Shown here: positions 1 through 6,928 of the stretch, one piece after another
Numbering within the stretch: position 1 is the first letter of the stretch
Layout: every line of letters begins with the position of its first letter
Assembly (NCBI GenBank): GCA_019236485.1
Contig: JAFAIY010000382.1
Span: 1-15,077 of the forward strand
Reading direction: 5' to 3'
Length of the DNA stretch: 15,077 nt
Source of the DNA: Comamonas sp.
GTDB lineage: Bacteria > Pseudomonadota > Gammaproteobacteria > Burkholderiales > Burkholderiaceae_C
The notes under the pieces: generated by a model
Database searches by the model: none
The model's input: the letters and a program-made list of their open reading frames with translations, nothing else
What the model was told of the DNA's origin: nothing
Translations under genes and position numbers: made by a program

Positions 1-276
1 CGGTGCGTACTGGCAGGCGTGCAGGCAGGCGCCGCAGTTGTGGCAGAGATTGGCCAGGTAGTGCACATCGGCCTTGCCGAATTCCAGACGGCGCGTCATG
101 GCCGGGAACACGGCACAAAAACCTTCGCAATAGCGGCAGGCATTGCAGATCTGCATCACGCGTGCCACCTCGTCTTCGGCAGCGGTCTGCGTTGGCGCAG
201 GAAGGATGGGAATGACCTTGCCGGTGGCCAGGGTCTGGGCTTCCTTGCCCAGTTCTTGCAGGGATTGGATGCTCAT
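1..276 (-). CDS. tcuB: TcuB, iron-sulfur partner of tricarballylate dehydrogenase (partial)
   Basis: This is the first 92 codons of a minus-strand gene that leaves the window on the left. It starts at the ATG whose complement is at 274-276. Two CxxCxxCxxxC clusters are visible: C44, C47, C50, C54 ([11 protein letters not shown]) and C78, C81, C84, C88 ([11 protein letters not shown]), which is the pattern of two [4Fe-4S] clusters. TcuB-family proteins carry such an N-terminal ferredoxin-like part followed by a membrane portion, which would lie outside the window. In Salmonella, TcuB is known to reoxidise the FAD of TcuA and pass electrons to the quinone pool. The start lies 3 bases after the tcuA stop, so the two are very probably translated from one mRNA. 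The identification rests on the Cys pattern and the tcuA neighbour; a generic Fe-S oxidoreductase is the alternative. Confidence 0.88.
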   Translation of the reverse strand, partial: MSIQSLQELGKEAQTLATGKVIPILPAPTQTAAEDEVARVMQICNACRYCEGFCAVFPAMTRRLEFGKADVHYLANLCHNCGACLHACQYAP

Positions 277-279
277 GAT

Positions 280-1731
280 TTAGACCTCGTCCTTTACGGC
301 GCCATGGATAGGGGGGTTGCCGGCAGCCGCGAGAGCAGCATTGCGTCCGGCAATGCGGCCAAAGGCCGTGCCTATCGACATGCCCACACCGGCGGTGTAG
401 CCCTTGCCCAGCACATTGCCGGCCATCATTTCGCCGGCCACAAACAGGTTCTGGCTGGGTTGATCCTTGAAGCGCACGGCGGATGTGTCGTCCACCTTCA
501 GGCCCAGATAGGTAAAGGTCACGCCGGGGCGCAGCGCGTAGCCGTAGTAGGGGCCGGTATCGAGCGGGCGCGCCCAGTGCGTCTTGGCGGGAGCCAGGCC
601 TTCGGTGTGGCAGTCGTCCAGCGCGGTATGGTCGAAATGGCCGACCTTGCAGCTGTTGTTGTAGGCGTCGAGCGTGGCCATGAAACGGTCCACGTCCAGA
701 CCCAGCTTCTGCGCCAGCTCGGGCAGGGAGTCGGCCTTCACGCCTGGGAACACCGGCGGCATGAAGCGGCCTATGGCCTTGCTGTCGATGATGGAGTGGG
801 CCGTCTGGCCGGGCTGCTGGGCCACCAGACGGCCCCAGATCGCATAGCGCTTGGGCCAGAAGTCCTCGCCCTCGTCATAGAAGCGCTGGGCATCGCGGTT
901 CACCACCACGCCCAGCGAGACGCAGTCGATACGCGTGCAGATGCCGCCGTCGTACAGCGGGGCGCGCGCGTCTATGGCCACCATATGCGCCTGCGTGGGA
1001 TCGCCCAGGCCGTCGGCCTGCTGCTCTTGCAGCATATGCTTGAGCAGCACGCCCTGGTTGAAGGCCGTGCCGCGGATGATGAAGTTGTCGGCCGGCCATT
1101 CGCCGCGCTCGTTCTGGCCCCAGGCCTCGCGCAGCCATTCGCGGTTGGACTCGAAACCGCCCGCCGCCAGCACGCAGCTTTTGGCCGTGATGCGCCGGCT
1201 CCCATCCTTGGTCTTGACCCATGCGGCCTGGAACCGGCCGTTCTCGATATCGAGCTTGTCCACGGGCGACTCGTAGCGGATTTCCACGCCCAGCTTTTCG
1301 GCGCTGCGGAAATAGGCATTCACCAGGGCCTTGCCGCCGCCCATGAAAAAGGCATTGGTGCGCGCCACATGCAGAGCGCCCGACAGCGGCGGCTGAAAGT
1401 GCACGCCGTGGCGGCGCATCCAGCTGCGGCAGGTCGAAGAGGCGCGGATCACCATGCGCGCCAGATGCTCATTGGTGATGCCGCCCGTGACCTTGAGCAA
1501 GTCCTGCCAGTATTCCTCTTCGGGATAGGCCTCGACCAGCACGTCCTGGGGCGTGTCGTGCATGCAGCGCAGATTGCGGGTGTGGGCGGAGTTGCCGCCG
1601 CGCCAGGCGCGCGGTGCGGATTCGAGCAGCAGCACGCGGGCTCCGGCTTCGCGTGCCATGAGGGCGGCGCAGAGCGCAGCATTGCCGCCACCGATGATCA
1701 GCACATCGGTGTCAAAGGCTTCAGTTTTCAT
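280..1731 (-). CDS. tcuA: TcuA, FAD-dependent tricarballylate dehydrogenase
   Basis: A 483-residue flavoprotein of the fumarate reductase/succinate dehydrogenase flavoprotein class. In Salmonella, TcuA oxidises tricarballylate to cis-aconitate, which then enters the TCA cycle. The N-terminus has the dinucleotide-binding loop (VLIIGGGNAALCAA, residues 10-23). It is followed by GGNSAHTRNLRCMHD at 45-59, a stretch I recognise as typical of TcuA. The C-terminus has the second FAD contact region (NLFVAGEMMAGNVLGKGYTAG and onward, about residues 428-465). Length is close to the roughly 470 residues usual for the family. No signal peptide is seen, so it should act at the cytoplasmic side. There is no clear Shine-Dalgarno before the ATG. 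It is followed at once by tcuB and preceded by a tcuR-like gene. Substrate is inferred from family; a related tricarboxylate or citrate-linked substrate is possible. Confidence 0.9.
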   Translation of the reverse strand: MKTEAFDTDVLIIGGGNAALCAALMAREAGARVLLLESAPRAWRGGNSAHTRNLRCMHDTPQDVLVEAYPEEEYWQDLLKVTGGITNEHLARMVIRASSTCRSWMRRHGVHFQPPLSGALHVARTNAFFMGGGKALVNAYFRSAEKLGVEIRYESPVDKLDIENGRFQAAWVKTKDGSRRITAKSCVLAAGGFESNREWLREAWGQNERGEWPADNFIIRGTAFNQGVLLKHMLQEQQADGLGDPTQAHMVAIDARAPLYDGGICTRIDCVSLGVVVNRDAQRFYDEGEDFWPKRYAIWGRLVAQQPGQTAHSIIDSKAIGRFMPPVFPGVKADSLPELAQKLGLDVDRFMATLDAYNNSCKVGHFDHTALDDCHTEGLAPAKTHWARPLDTGPYYGYALRPGVTFTYLGLKVDDTSAVRFKDQPSQNLFVAGEMMAGNVLGKGYTAGVGMSIGTAFGRIAGRNAALAAAGNPPIHGAVKDEV

Positions 1732-1792
1732 GATGGCTTGCCATGGGCAAGGGCCGATGGCGGTTCAACGTAGGTGGGTTCTGCCCCGTCGG

Positions 1793-1821
1793 CGGCTGCG
1801 GATCAGCGGTTTCCGCAGCCG
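1793..1821 (-). promoter_or_regulatory. Hairpin in the tcuR-tcuA intergenic region
   Basis: A perfect 9-bp inverted repeat (CGGCTGCGG at 1793-1801, CCGCAGCCG at 1813-1821) encloses an 11-base loop. It lies about 60 bases upstream of tcuA, between two genes of the same direction. On the minus strand no T-run follows, so it is not a classical intrinsic terminator for tcuR. It could be a leader structure of tcuA, a processing or pausing site, or a weak terminator. Function is unknown. Confidence 0.55.
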
Positions 1822-1899
1822 TTTCTCGTATGGGCAGAGGTTGAACGCGACTGTAGTGAACGCTCTCCCTGCCGTGCAGAGGGGCGAGGGGATGGGGGT

Positions 1900-1914
1900 A
1901 TCAGAATTCGTGAT
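1900..1914. promoter_or_regulatory. Candidate LysR-type operator (T-N11-A dyad)
   Basis: The sequence ATCAGAATTCGTGAT has the dyad ATCA-N7-TGAT and contains the T-N11-A core (TCA...TGA) that LysR-type regulators favour. It sits 15 bases beyond the tcuR stop and about 170 bases upstream of tcuA. It is the best LysR-type site I can see in this gap, but the distance to tcuA is large and no matching -35/-10 pair is convincing. Confidence 0.35.
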
Positions 1915-1929
1915 TCCGCCCGCATGCCC

Positions 1930-2868
1930 TCAATGGGCCAGCGTCGCGCCCACCCAGTCGCCGGACTGGACCAGCTGGCGCGCGCAGTCCACCAGCACCA
2001 CGCGCGCGGCCAGCGCCGCCGGGGAGAGTTCGTCCTCCGACAGCGTGCACAGCGCGGCCTTGCGGCGCACGGAGTCATCGGCGATCTGCGACCACTGAAA
2101 GCGTTCGGTCGCATCCCGGTACATGCCCACGGCCGACCAGGGTTGGAGCGTGGCCCCCATGCCCGCATCCACGGCTTCCATGAGCAGGGTCAGCGAATCG
2201 ATCTCCATGGCCATCTGCGACTGAAAGCCCGCGCTGGTGAACGAGGCCATGACCGAGCTGCGCAGGCCGTGGCTGCCCGAGGGCAGGATCAGCGGCACCT
2301 GCTGCAGCTGCTGCAGGCTGATGGGGGCCGCATGCGGGATCTGCGGCGCCACGGGCTGGCGGCGCGACTGGATCAGGAACAGCTGCTCTTCAAGCAGCGG
2401 CATCACGCTCCAGCGGCGCGCATTCTGGGTGTCGAAAAGAATCGCCAGATCCAGCTGCCTGGCGTTGAGCAGGCTGGTCAGATGGCCCGAAAGCGCCGAC
2501 ACCATGTGCAAGCGCACATCGGGGTAGCGCTCGCGCATGGCGCGCATCAGCGGCAGGCCCAGCACATTGGCAATCGTGGGTGACAGCCCCATGCTGACCG
2601 CGCCCGACAGCCGCGCCTGCTGGGCCGCATGCACGGCCTGCTCGGCATGGCGCAGCGTGAGCTGGGCCTCGTGGAAGAAGGCCTGTCCGGCCTCGGTGGG
2701 GATGACGCCGCGCGGCGTGCGCTGCAGCAAACGCGTGGACAGCTCGGACTCCAGGCGGCTGATCTGCTGGCTCAGCGCCGATTGCACCAGGTCCAGGTCC
2801 AGCGCGGCGCGGCTCATGGAGCCGAGTTCGACAATCCGTACAAAGTAGCGCAGCTGGCGCAGTTCCAT
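1930..2868 (-). CDS. tcuR: LysR-type transcriptional regulator, TcuR-like
   Basis: A 312-residue LysR-family regulator. The start at 2868 ([14 protein letters not shown]) was chosen because LysR proteins begin a few residues before this helix and because the resulting length fits the family; an in-frame ATG at 2991 would add 41 unlikely residues and run into mnmA. Residues 1-62 form the winged helix-turn-helix ([20 protein letters not shown] is the DNA-reading part, then [16 protein letters not shown]). Residues from about 90 form the effector-binding domain. The N-terminal segment resembles TcuR of enterobacteria, which activates tcu genes in response to tricarballylate. Here the gene lies upstream of tcuA in the same direction, not divergent, so the regulator and its target operon may be partly co-transcribed. 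The effector is inferred from context. Confidence 0.85.
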   Translation of the reverse strand: MELRQLRYFVRIVELGSMSRAALDLDLVQSALSQQISRLESELSTRLLQRTPRGVIPTEAGQAFFHEAQLTLRHAEQAVHAAQQARLSGAVSMGLSPTIANVLGLPLMRAMRERYPDVRLHMVSALSGHLTSLLNARQLDLAILFDTQNARRWSVMPLLEEQLFLIQSRRQPVAPQIPHAAPISLQQLQQVPLILPSGSHGLRSSVMASFTSAGFQSQMAMEIDSLTLLMEAVDAGMGATLQPWSAVGMYRDATERFQWSQIADDSVRRKAALCTLSEDELSPAALAARVVLVDCARQLVQSGDWVGATLAH

Positions 2869-2890
2869 AGCAATCCTCGGGAAATCCTCA

Positions 2891-2913
2891 CGCCCGCAGC
2901 AGCAAAGCGGGCG
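2891..2913. repeat. 7-bp inverted repeat between tcuR and mnmA
   Basis: CGCCCGC (2891-2897) and GCGGGCG (2907-2913) are perfect complements separated by 9 bases. The dyad lies just upstream of the mnmA -10 element and about 22 bases before the tcuR start codon. It could be an operator covering both divergent starts, or chance in GC-rich DNA. Confidence 0.35.
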
Positions 2914-2914
2914 C

Positions 2915-2923
2915 TGGGATAAT
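2915..2923 (+). promoter_or_regulatory. Extended -10 promoter element of mnmA
   Basis: TGGGATAAT is a TG-N plus GATAAT extended -10 (5 of 6 matches to TATAAT). No -35-like hexamer stands 17 bases upstream. Transcription would be expected to begin near 2930, leaving only a few bases before the mnmA ATG at 2933. No Shine-Dalgarno is seen, which fits a leaderless or nearly leaderless message. Confidence 0.5.
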
Positions 2924-2932
2924 CGCATACCT

Positions 2933-4054
2933 ATGAGCAACAAGCAGCGTGTCGTGGTGGGTTTGTCGGGCGGTGTGGATTCCGCCGTCACCGCCTATCT
3001 TCTCAAACAGCAAGGCCATGAGGTCGTCGGCATCTTCATGAAGAACTGGGAAGATGACGACGACAGCGAGTACTGCTCGTCGAATATCGACTTTGTCGAT
3101 GCTGCGGCCGTGGCCGACGTGATCGGCATCGAGATCGAGCACGTGAACTTTGCGGCCGACTACAAGGACCGTGTGTTCGCCGAGTTCCTGCGCGAATACC
3201 AGGCGGGCCGCACACCCAACCCCGATGTGCTGTGCAATGCCGAGATCAAGTTCAAGGCCTTTCTCGACCATGCGATGCGCCTGGGCGCCGAGAAGATCGC
3301 CACCGGCCACTATGCGCGCGTGCGCCAGAATCCCGACACCCAGCTGTTCGAGCTGCTCAAGGGCCTGGATGCCTCCAAGGATCAGAGCTATTTTCTGCAC
3401 CGCCTGAATCAGGCGCAGCTGTCCAAGGCCATGTTCCCGGTCGGCGAGCTGCACAAGACCGAGGTGCGCCGCATTGCCGAGGAAATCGGCCTGCCCAATG
3501 CCAGGAAGAAGGATTCGACGGGTATCTGCTTTATCGGCGAACGGCCTTTCCGCGATTTCCTGAACCGCTATATCAGCAAGGAGCCCGGCCTGATTCTCGA
3601 CGACCGCAACCGCAAGCTCGGCAAGCATGTGGGCCTGAGCTTCTATACCCTGGGCCAGCGTTCGGGCCTGGGCATAGGCGGAGTCAAGGAAAAAGGCGCG
3701 GCGCGCGGCGCGGGCGACCACCAGCCCTGGTTTGTGGCGCGCAAGGACCTGGACAGGAATATTCTGCGCGTGGTCCAGGGCCATGATCACCCCTGGCTGC
3801 TGTCGCATGCGCTGCAGGCCGACCAGATCAGCTGGGTGGCGGGCCATGCGCCGGCCGAAGGCAAGGCCTACGGCTCCAAGACCCGTTACCGCCAGCCGGA
3901 TTCGCCGGCCCTGATCTCCCAGGCCACGGATGCGGGCTTCCGCCTGGACTTCCCCGAGGCCCAGTGGGCCGTCACGCCCGGCCAGTCGGCCGTGCTCTAC
4001 GACGGCGAGGTCTGCCTGGGCGGCGGCATCATCGCCGCGGTCGATCCGGCCTGA
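2933..4054 (+). CDS. mnmA: MnmA, tRNA-specific 2-thiouridylase
   Basis: A 373-residue cytoplasmic enzyme that adds sulfur to the wobble uridine (U34) of tRNAs for Lys, Glu and Gln, using ATP to adenylate the base and sulfur relayed from IscS through the Tus proteins. The PP-loop ATP site is [10 protein letters not shown] (residues 10-19). The catalytic cysteine lies in [13 protein letters not shown] (C101) and the persulfide-carrying cysteine in [11 protein letters not shown] (C199). The motifs ATGHYARV (123-130) and [11 protein letters not shown] in the central domain are also typical, followed by the C-terminal beta-barrel. The length matches the family. It is a single gene: it diverges from tcuR with 64 bases between and converges on the histidine kinase gene with a 2-base gap. 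Nothing unusual is seen in the coding sequence. Confidence 0.97.
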   Translation: MSNKQRVVVGLSGGVDSAVTAYLLKQQGHEVVGIFMKNWEDDDDSEYCSSNIDFVDAAAVADVIGIEIEHVNFAADYKDRVFAEFLREYQAGRTPNPDVLCNAEIKFKAFLDHAMRLGAEKIATGHYARVRQNPDTQLFELLKGLDASKDQSYFLHRLNQAQLSKAMFPVGELHKTEVRRIAEEIGLPNARKKDSTGICFIGERPFRDFLNRYISKEPGLILDDRNRKLGKHVGLSFYTLGQRSGLGIGGVKEKGAARGAGDHQPWFVARKDLDRNILRVVQGHDHPWLLSHALQADQISWVAGHAPAEGKAYGSKTRYRQPDSPALISQATDAGFRLDFPEAQWAVTPGQSAVLYDGEVCLGGGIIAAVDPA

Positions 4055-4056
4055 GC

Positions 4057-5952
4057 CTAAGCTGCGGGCTGCTCGCTGCGGACCGCATGCGCGGCGTCGC
4101 CCAGGCTCAGCAGGGCCGTGAGCACGGTATGGCCGGCCCGCGACTGAATCTGCAAAGTGCCATGCACCCGCTCCAGGCGGGCCAGCATGCTGCGCATGCC
4201 GACCCCCATGCCATGGGACTGGATCGTGGGCACATCAAAGCCCAGGCCGTCATCGCGTATGCGCAGGCATAGCTCCCGCGTATCGGGCTGGAGCATTTCC
4301 ACGGTCACGGATTGCGCGCGGCTGTGCTTGATGACATTGGTCAGCGCCTCCTCGAGCACGCGCGTCAGCGTCAGGCACTGTATGGGGCTGGGGGCCGGAC
4401 TCCAGCTGGGCGGCAGCCGCCATTCCGCCCTGATGTCCAGTGCTTCGAACAGCCGCGCAAAGCGATGCCGCAGCGGCGCTATCCACTGCAGCGGCGTTTC
4501 CGGTACGTTCAGCGCGGCGCTGGTGCCGCTGTCTATCATCTGCCGCAGATCGTCGCGCATGAGCTTGAGCATGGACAGCACCTGGGCGTTCTGCAGCGGT
4601 TGCTCGGCCTGCTCCACCAGGGCGATGGAGCGCACCAGCGAGCCGCCCAGGCTGTCGTGCAGGTCCTGCGAGATCTGCATGCGCTCCTGCAGCCTGGAGT
4701 GGCTCAGGGCCAGATGGTGCTCGCGCTCCAGGGTGTGGCTGAGGTCGTCGCAGGCCTGGGCCACGGTCTGGGTCAGCTCCTGATTGAAGCGCTCGATGCG
4801 GCGCACATTCAGCGTGATCTGCCGCCCCAGCACGAATGCCAGGGCCAGCATGGTCAGCGGGGCCGTATAGGGCAGCAGGGGCACCCGTTCGCGGATGACG
4901 CTGTGCAGCAGCAGGGCATCGTGGATGCCGACCGCCACAAAGGCCAGCAGGCAGCCGGCATAGACCAGATGCGGCAGCTTGCGGGTGCGCCAGGCATGCA
5001 GCGGAAAGAGAAAACAGTTGCCGCAGGCGACCAGGGTAAAGGCCACGGAGATCAGCCACAGCGCGTGCAGCGCATCCAGCCAGGAGGCGGGCAGCAGCGC
5101 CATGGCCGCGGCCAGCAGCGACAGCAGGCCCAGGGCCCGCTCCAGCCGGGGCAGGCGCAGCCCGCCAAAGCGCCAGCTGAACAGGCAGAAGCTGTAGACA
5201 AAGACGATGAACACCAGAGAGGTGGCGCGCGACATGGCCAGGGTGCTGGGGAAGGGCCAGGTCTCGGTGGCCAGCACGCTGCCGAGCACGCAGACCCAGC
5301 ACAGGGTATTGAGCGCATACCAGCCGAAAGCGGCCTCGGCACGGTTTTGCAGCCAGGCAAAGGCAAACAGCACGCAGAGCACCAGCGAGACCGTGGCGCT
5401 CATGACGAACAGCGTGCGCTGGTTCCACCAGGCGCTGTCGAACCATTCGCGCAATGCCTGGGGATCGCCTATCCGCACCGAGCCCAGGCCCGGAGTCTGG
5501 GCCACGACCCCATGCACACGCAGCCAGATGCGGTTGCTGCCGGCGCCCAGCAGGCTGGGCGGCAGCAGCCAGTAGCGCGGCATGTTCCAGCTGCGGCTCA
5601 GGGGTTGCTGCAAGGACTTGTCGCGCCAGATAGCTTCGCTGTTCACGAACACCTCGCCGGCCATGACCATGGTGTTCAGCGCCAGAGCCACCGGGTGTTG
5701 CGGGCAGGGGTTTTGCCAGTCGATGCGGTACCAGACGGCGCCGTCGTGATCGGGCCAGCGCTGCTGCCATTGGTCGGGCAGGGTGACGTCGACCCAGTCG
5801 AGTTCCGCGACGGCCGGCGGGGCGCCGGTGGCGGCGGCTTTGGCGGCCTGGGTGGACAGAATGCGGATGCTGCAGGCCTCGTCCTGCGCCCAGACCGGAC
5901 CTGGCAGGCCGCAGCCCAGCCACAGCAGCAGAAGGCAGACAAGGCGCAGCAT
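4057..5952 (-). CDS. Membrane sensor histidine kinase with 7TM-type sensor module
   Basis: A 631-residue kinase starting at 5952, where a signal peptide begins (MLRLVCLLLLWLGCGLPG, cleavage probably after VWA at 20-22); an upstream in-frame ATG would overlap the regulator gene. Residues 25-170 form a periplasmic domain of the jelly-roll type seen in 7TMR-DISM receptors (WYRIDW, VFVNSEAIW, NRIWLRV). Residues about 180-380 contain seven or so hydrophobic segments. A short coiled linker leads to a HisKA_3 dimerisation domain with phospho-acceptor H432 in SQDLHDSLGGSL. The ATPase domain shows EEALTNVIKHS (N-box, 534-544), DDGLGFD (567-573) and GMGVGMRSM (581-589). It follows the response regulator gene by 11 bases, so the two are a pair in one operon. 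The ligand is unknown; sugars or cell-envelope compounds are guesses from the domain type. Confidence 0.9.
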   Translation of the reverse strand: MLRLVCLLLLWLGCGLPGPVWAQDEACSIRILSTQAAKAAATGAPPAVAELDWVDVTLPDQWQQRWPDHDGAVWYRIDWQNPCPQHPVALALNTMVMAGEVFVNSEAIWRDKSLQQPLSRSWNMPRYWLLPPSLLGAGSNRIWLRVHGVVAQTPGLGSVRIGDPQALREWFDSAWWNQRTLFVMSATVSLVLCVLFAFAWLQNRAEAAFGWYALNTLCWVCVLGSVLATETWPFPSTLAMSRATSLVFIVFVYSFCLFSWRFGGLRLPRLERALGLLSLLAAAMALLPASWLDALHALWLISVAFTLVACGNCFLFPLHAWRTRKLPHLVYAGCLLAFVAVGIHDALLLHSVIRERVPLLPYTAPLTMLALAFVLGRQITLNVRRIERFNQELTQTVAQACDDLSHTLEREHHLALSHSRLQERMQISQDLHDSLGGSLVRSIALVEQAEQPLQNAQVLSMLKLMRDDLRQMIDSGTSAALNVPETPLQWIAPLRHRFARLFEALDIRAEWRLPPSWSPAPSPIQCLTLTRVLEEALTNVIKHSRAQSVTVEMLQPDTRELCLRIRDDGLGFDVPTIQSHGMGVGMRSMLARLERVHGTLQIQSRAGHTVLTALLSLGDAAHAVRSEQPAA

Positions 5953-5963
5953 GGGCTGCCAGT

Positions 5964-6647
5964 TTAGAGTATGAGTCCGCGTGCGCGCGCCTCGCTGACG
6001 GCCCGGGTGCGGGAGGGCACGGCCAGCTTGCGGTAGATGTTCTTGATATGGCATTCCACCGTGTACCGGGAGAGAAAAATCGCCTCGGCGATCTCGCGGT
6101 TGGTCATGCCGTCGGCCACCAGCTTGAGAATCTGGATTTCCCGCGGGCTCAGCACGCTCTCCGTCGGCGCTTCCTTGCCGCTGGGCGCGGGCAGCAGCTC
6201 AGCGATGATGCGCCGCGCAATAAAGGGGTCGATGGGGGCGCCGCCGCGCAGCACGCTGCGGATGGACAGCGTCACCTCCAGATCGTCGCGCTCCTTGAGC
6301 ACATAGCCGTTGGCGCCCGCGCGCAGGGCCGCAAGAATGGCGTCTTCGGTGCTCCAGGCCGAGATGACCAGAATGCCCATGCCGGGGTCGGCCGCACGCA
6401 GCTGATGGATCAGGTCGATGCCGCTGCCATCGGGCAGGCCCAGATCCACCAGCGCCATGGCCACGGGATGCTCCTCGAGGCGGGCGCGCGCCGCGGCCAG
6501 GGAGGCCGTGAAGATCAGCGCATCTTCGGTATAGCCCAGGCTGCGCAAAATGCCTTCCAGGCGTTTGCTGATCAAGGGCTCATCCTCCACCACCAGCAGC
6601 GGGCCGGGCAGCATGGATTCTGTAGGGAGGGGCATAGGCTCGGCCAT
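5964..6647 (-). CDS. LuxR/NarL-type response regulator
   Basis: A 227-residue response regulator. The receiver domain (about 16-130) has the acidic pocket E21-D22, phospho-acceptor D68 in ALVDLGLPDGSG, the switch serine S96 in VISAWS and the conserved K118 in YVLKE. A linker leads to a LuxR-type helix-turn-helix at about 166-225 (LSPREIQILKLVADGMTNRE, then TVECHIKNIYRKLAV). It is first in an operon with the histidine kinase, 11 bases before it, and would be phosphorylated by that kinase and then bind DNA as a dimer. Targets are not apparent from the neighbours, since terC is the only divergent gene. The start at 6647 has no strong ribosome site; in-frame ATGs at 6635 and 6614 are alternatives that leave the receiver intact. 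Confidence 0.93.
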   Translation of the reverse strand: MAEPMPLPTESMLPGPLLVVEDEPLISKRLEGILRSLGYTEDALIFTASLAAARARLEEHPVAMALVDLGLPDGSGIDLIHQLRAADPGMGILVISAWSTEDAILAALRAGANGYVLKERDDLEVTLSIRSVLRGGAPIDPFIARRIIAELLPAPSGKEAPTESVLSPREIQILKLVADGMTNREIAEAIFLSRYTVECHIKNIYRKLAVPSRTRAVSEARARGLIL

Positions 6648-6661
6648 GAGGTGTTTAGGAC

Positions 6662-6680
6662 CCGCAACAAGAGGTTGCGG
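6662..6680 (-). promoter_or_regulatory. Hairpin in the response regulator leader
   Basis: CCGCAAC (6662-6668) and GTTGCGG (6674-6680) form a perfect 7-bp stem with a 5-base loop, ending 14 bases before the start codon at 6647. In the mRNA it would stand next to the ribosome landing zone of a gene that lacks a strong Shine-Dalgarno, so it may affect translation. The function is inferred. Confidence 0.45.
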
Positions 6681-6855
6681 TACTGTCCACGAGATTGTGA
6701 GGTTTGGGTATCACTGAAAACTGGTAATTTGCAGCAAATCCGGGCTTTTGCGGAGCAGCGCCGCTGTGGCGGCGGCCCCGGAATTCCCATGCTCGCAGCA
6801 GCAATACGCGGGCGGCCGCCGGCGCGGGCTATTGGCTAAACTTTGCGGCATCTGT

Positions 6856-6883
6856 AACGCCCGGCCCGCTGTCGCCGGGCGTT
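6856..6883 (+). promoter_or_regulatory. Terminator-like hairpin in the terC leader
   Basis: AACGCCCGGC (6856-6865) and GCCGGGCGTT (6874-6883) are perfect 10-bp complements around an 8-base loop, followed by one more T. No plus-strand gene precedes it, so it is not simply the end of another transcript. It lies 45 bases upstream of the terC start and is probably within its 5' leader, where it could act as an attenuator or structured control element. It resembles the terminator behind terC in arm sequence. Confidence 0.55.
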
Positions 6884-6884
6884 T

Positions 6885-6906
6885 GTCCGTCCGCCTGCCG
6901 ACGGAC
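6885..6906 (+). promoter_or_regulatory. Second hairpin in the terC leader, next to the ribosome binding site
   Basis: GTCCGTC (6885-6891) and GACGGAC (6900-6906) form a perfect 7-bp stem with an 8-base loop. It begins one base after the first leader hairpin and ends 8 bases before the Shine-Dalgarno GGGAAG (6915-6920) of terC. The loop of the first hairpin contains CCGC (6866-6869), complementary to GCGG at 6913-6916 that overlaps the Shine-Dalgarno, so a pseudoknot hiding the ribosome site is conceivable. Confidence 0.45.
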
Positions 6907-6928
6907 CCATATGCGGGAAGATTTCACC

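Noticed and set aside
1720..1744. A seven-codon upstream frame (MASHHEN) overlapping the tcuA start
   Set aside because: It has no ribosome site and such short frames are common by chance; nothing links it to control of tcuA.
19..1773. Long plus-strand open frame opposite tcuA and tcuB
   Set aside because: It is antisense to two clearly recognisable genes; its His/Gly/Ala-rich composition is what GC-rich coding DNA gives on the opposite strand.
2869..2991. Upstream ATG that would lengthen the TcuR-like protein by 41 residues
   Set aside because: The added residues run into mnmA on the other strand and precede the standard first helix of LysR proteins.
4312..5967. Long plus-strand open frame opposite the histidine kinase
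   Set aside because: Gln/Gly/His-rich shadow of a gene with intact kinase motifs.
6840..6928. yybP-ykoY manganese riboswitch upstream of the TerC-family gene
   Set aside because: The family association made it attractive, but the conserved loop sequences that I know for this riboswitch are not visible; only GC-rich hairpins are. Recorded as an unclassified leader structure instead.
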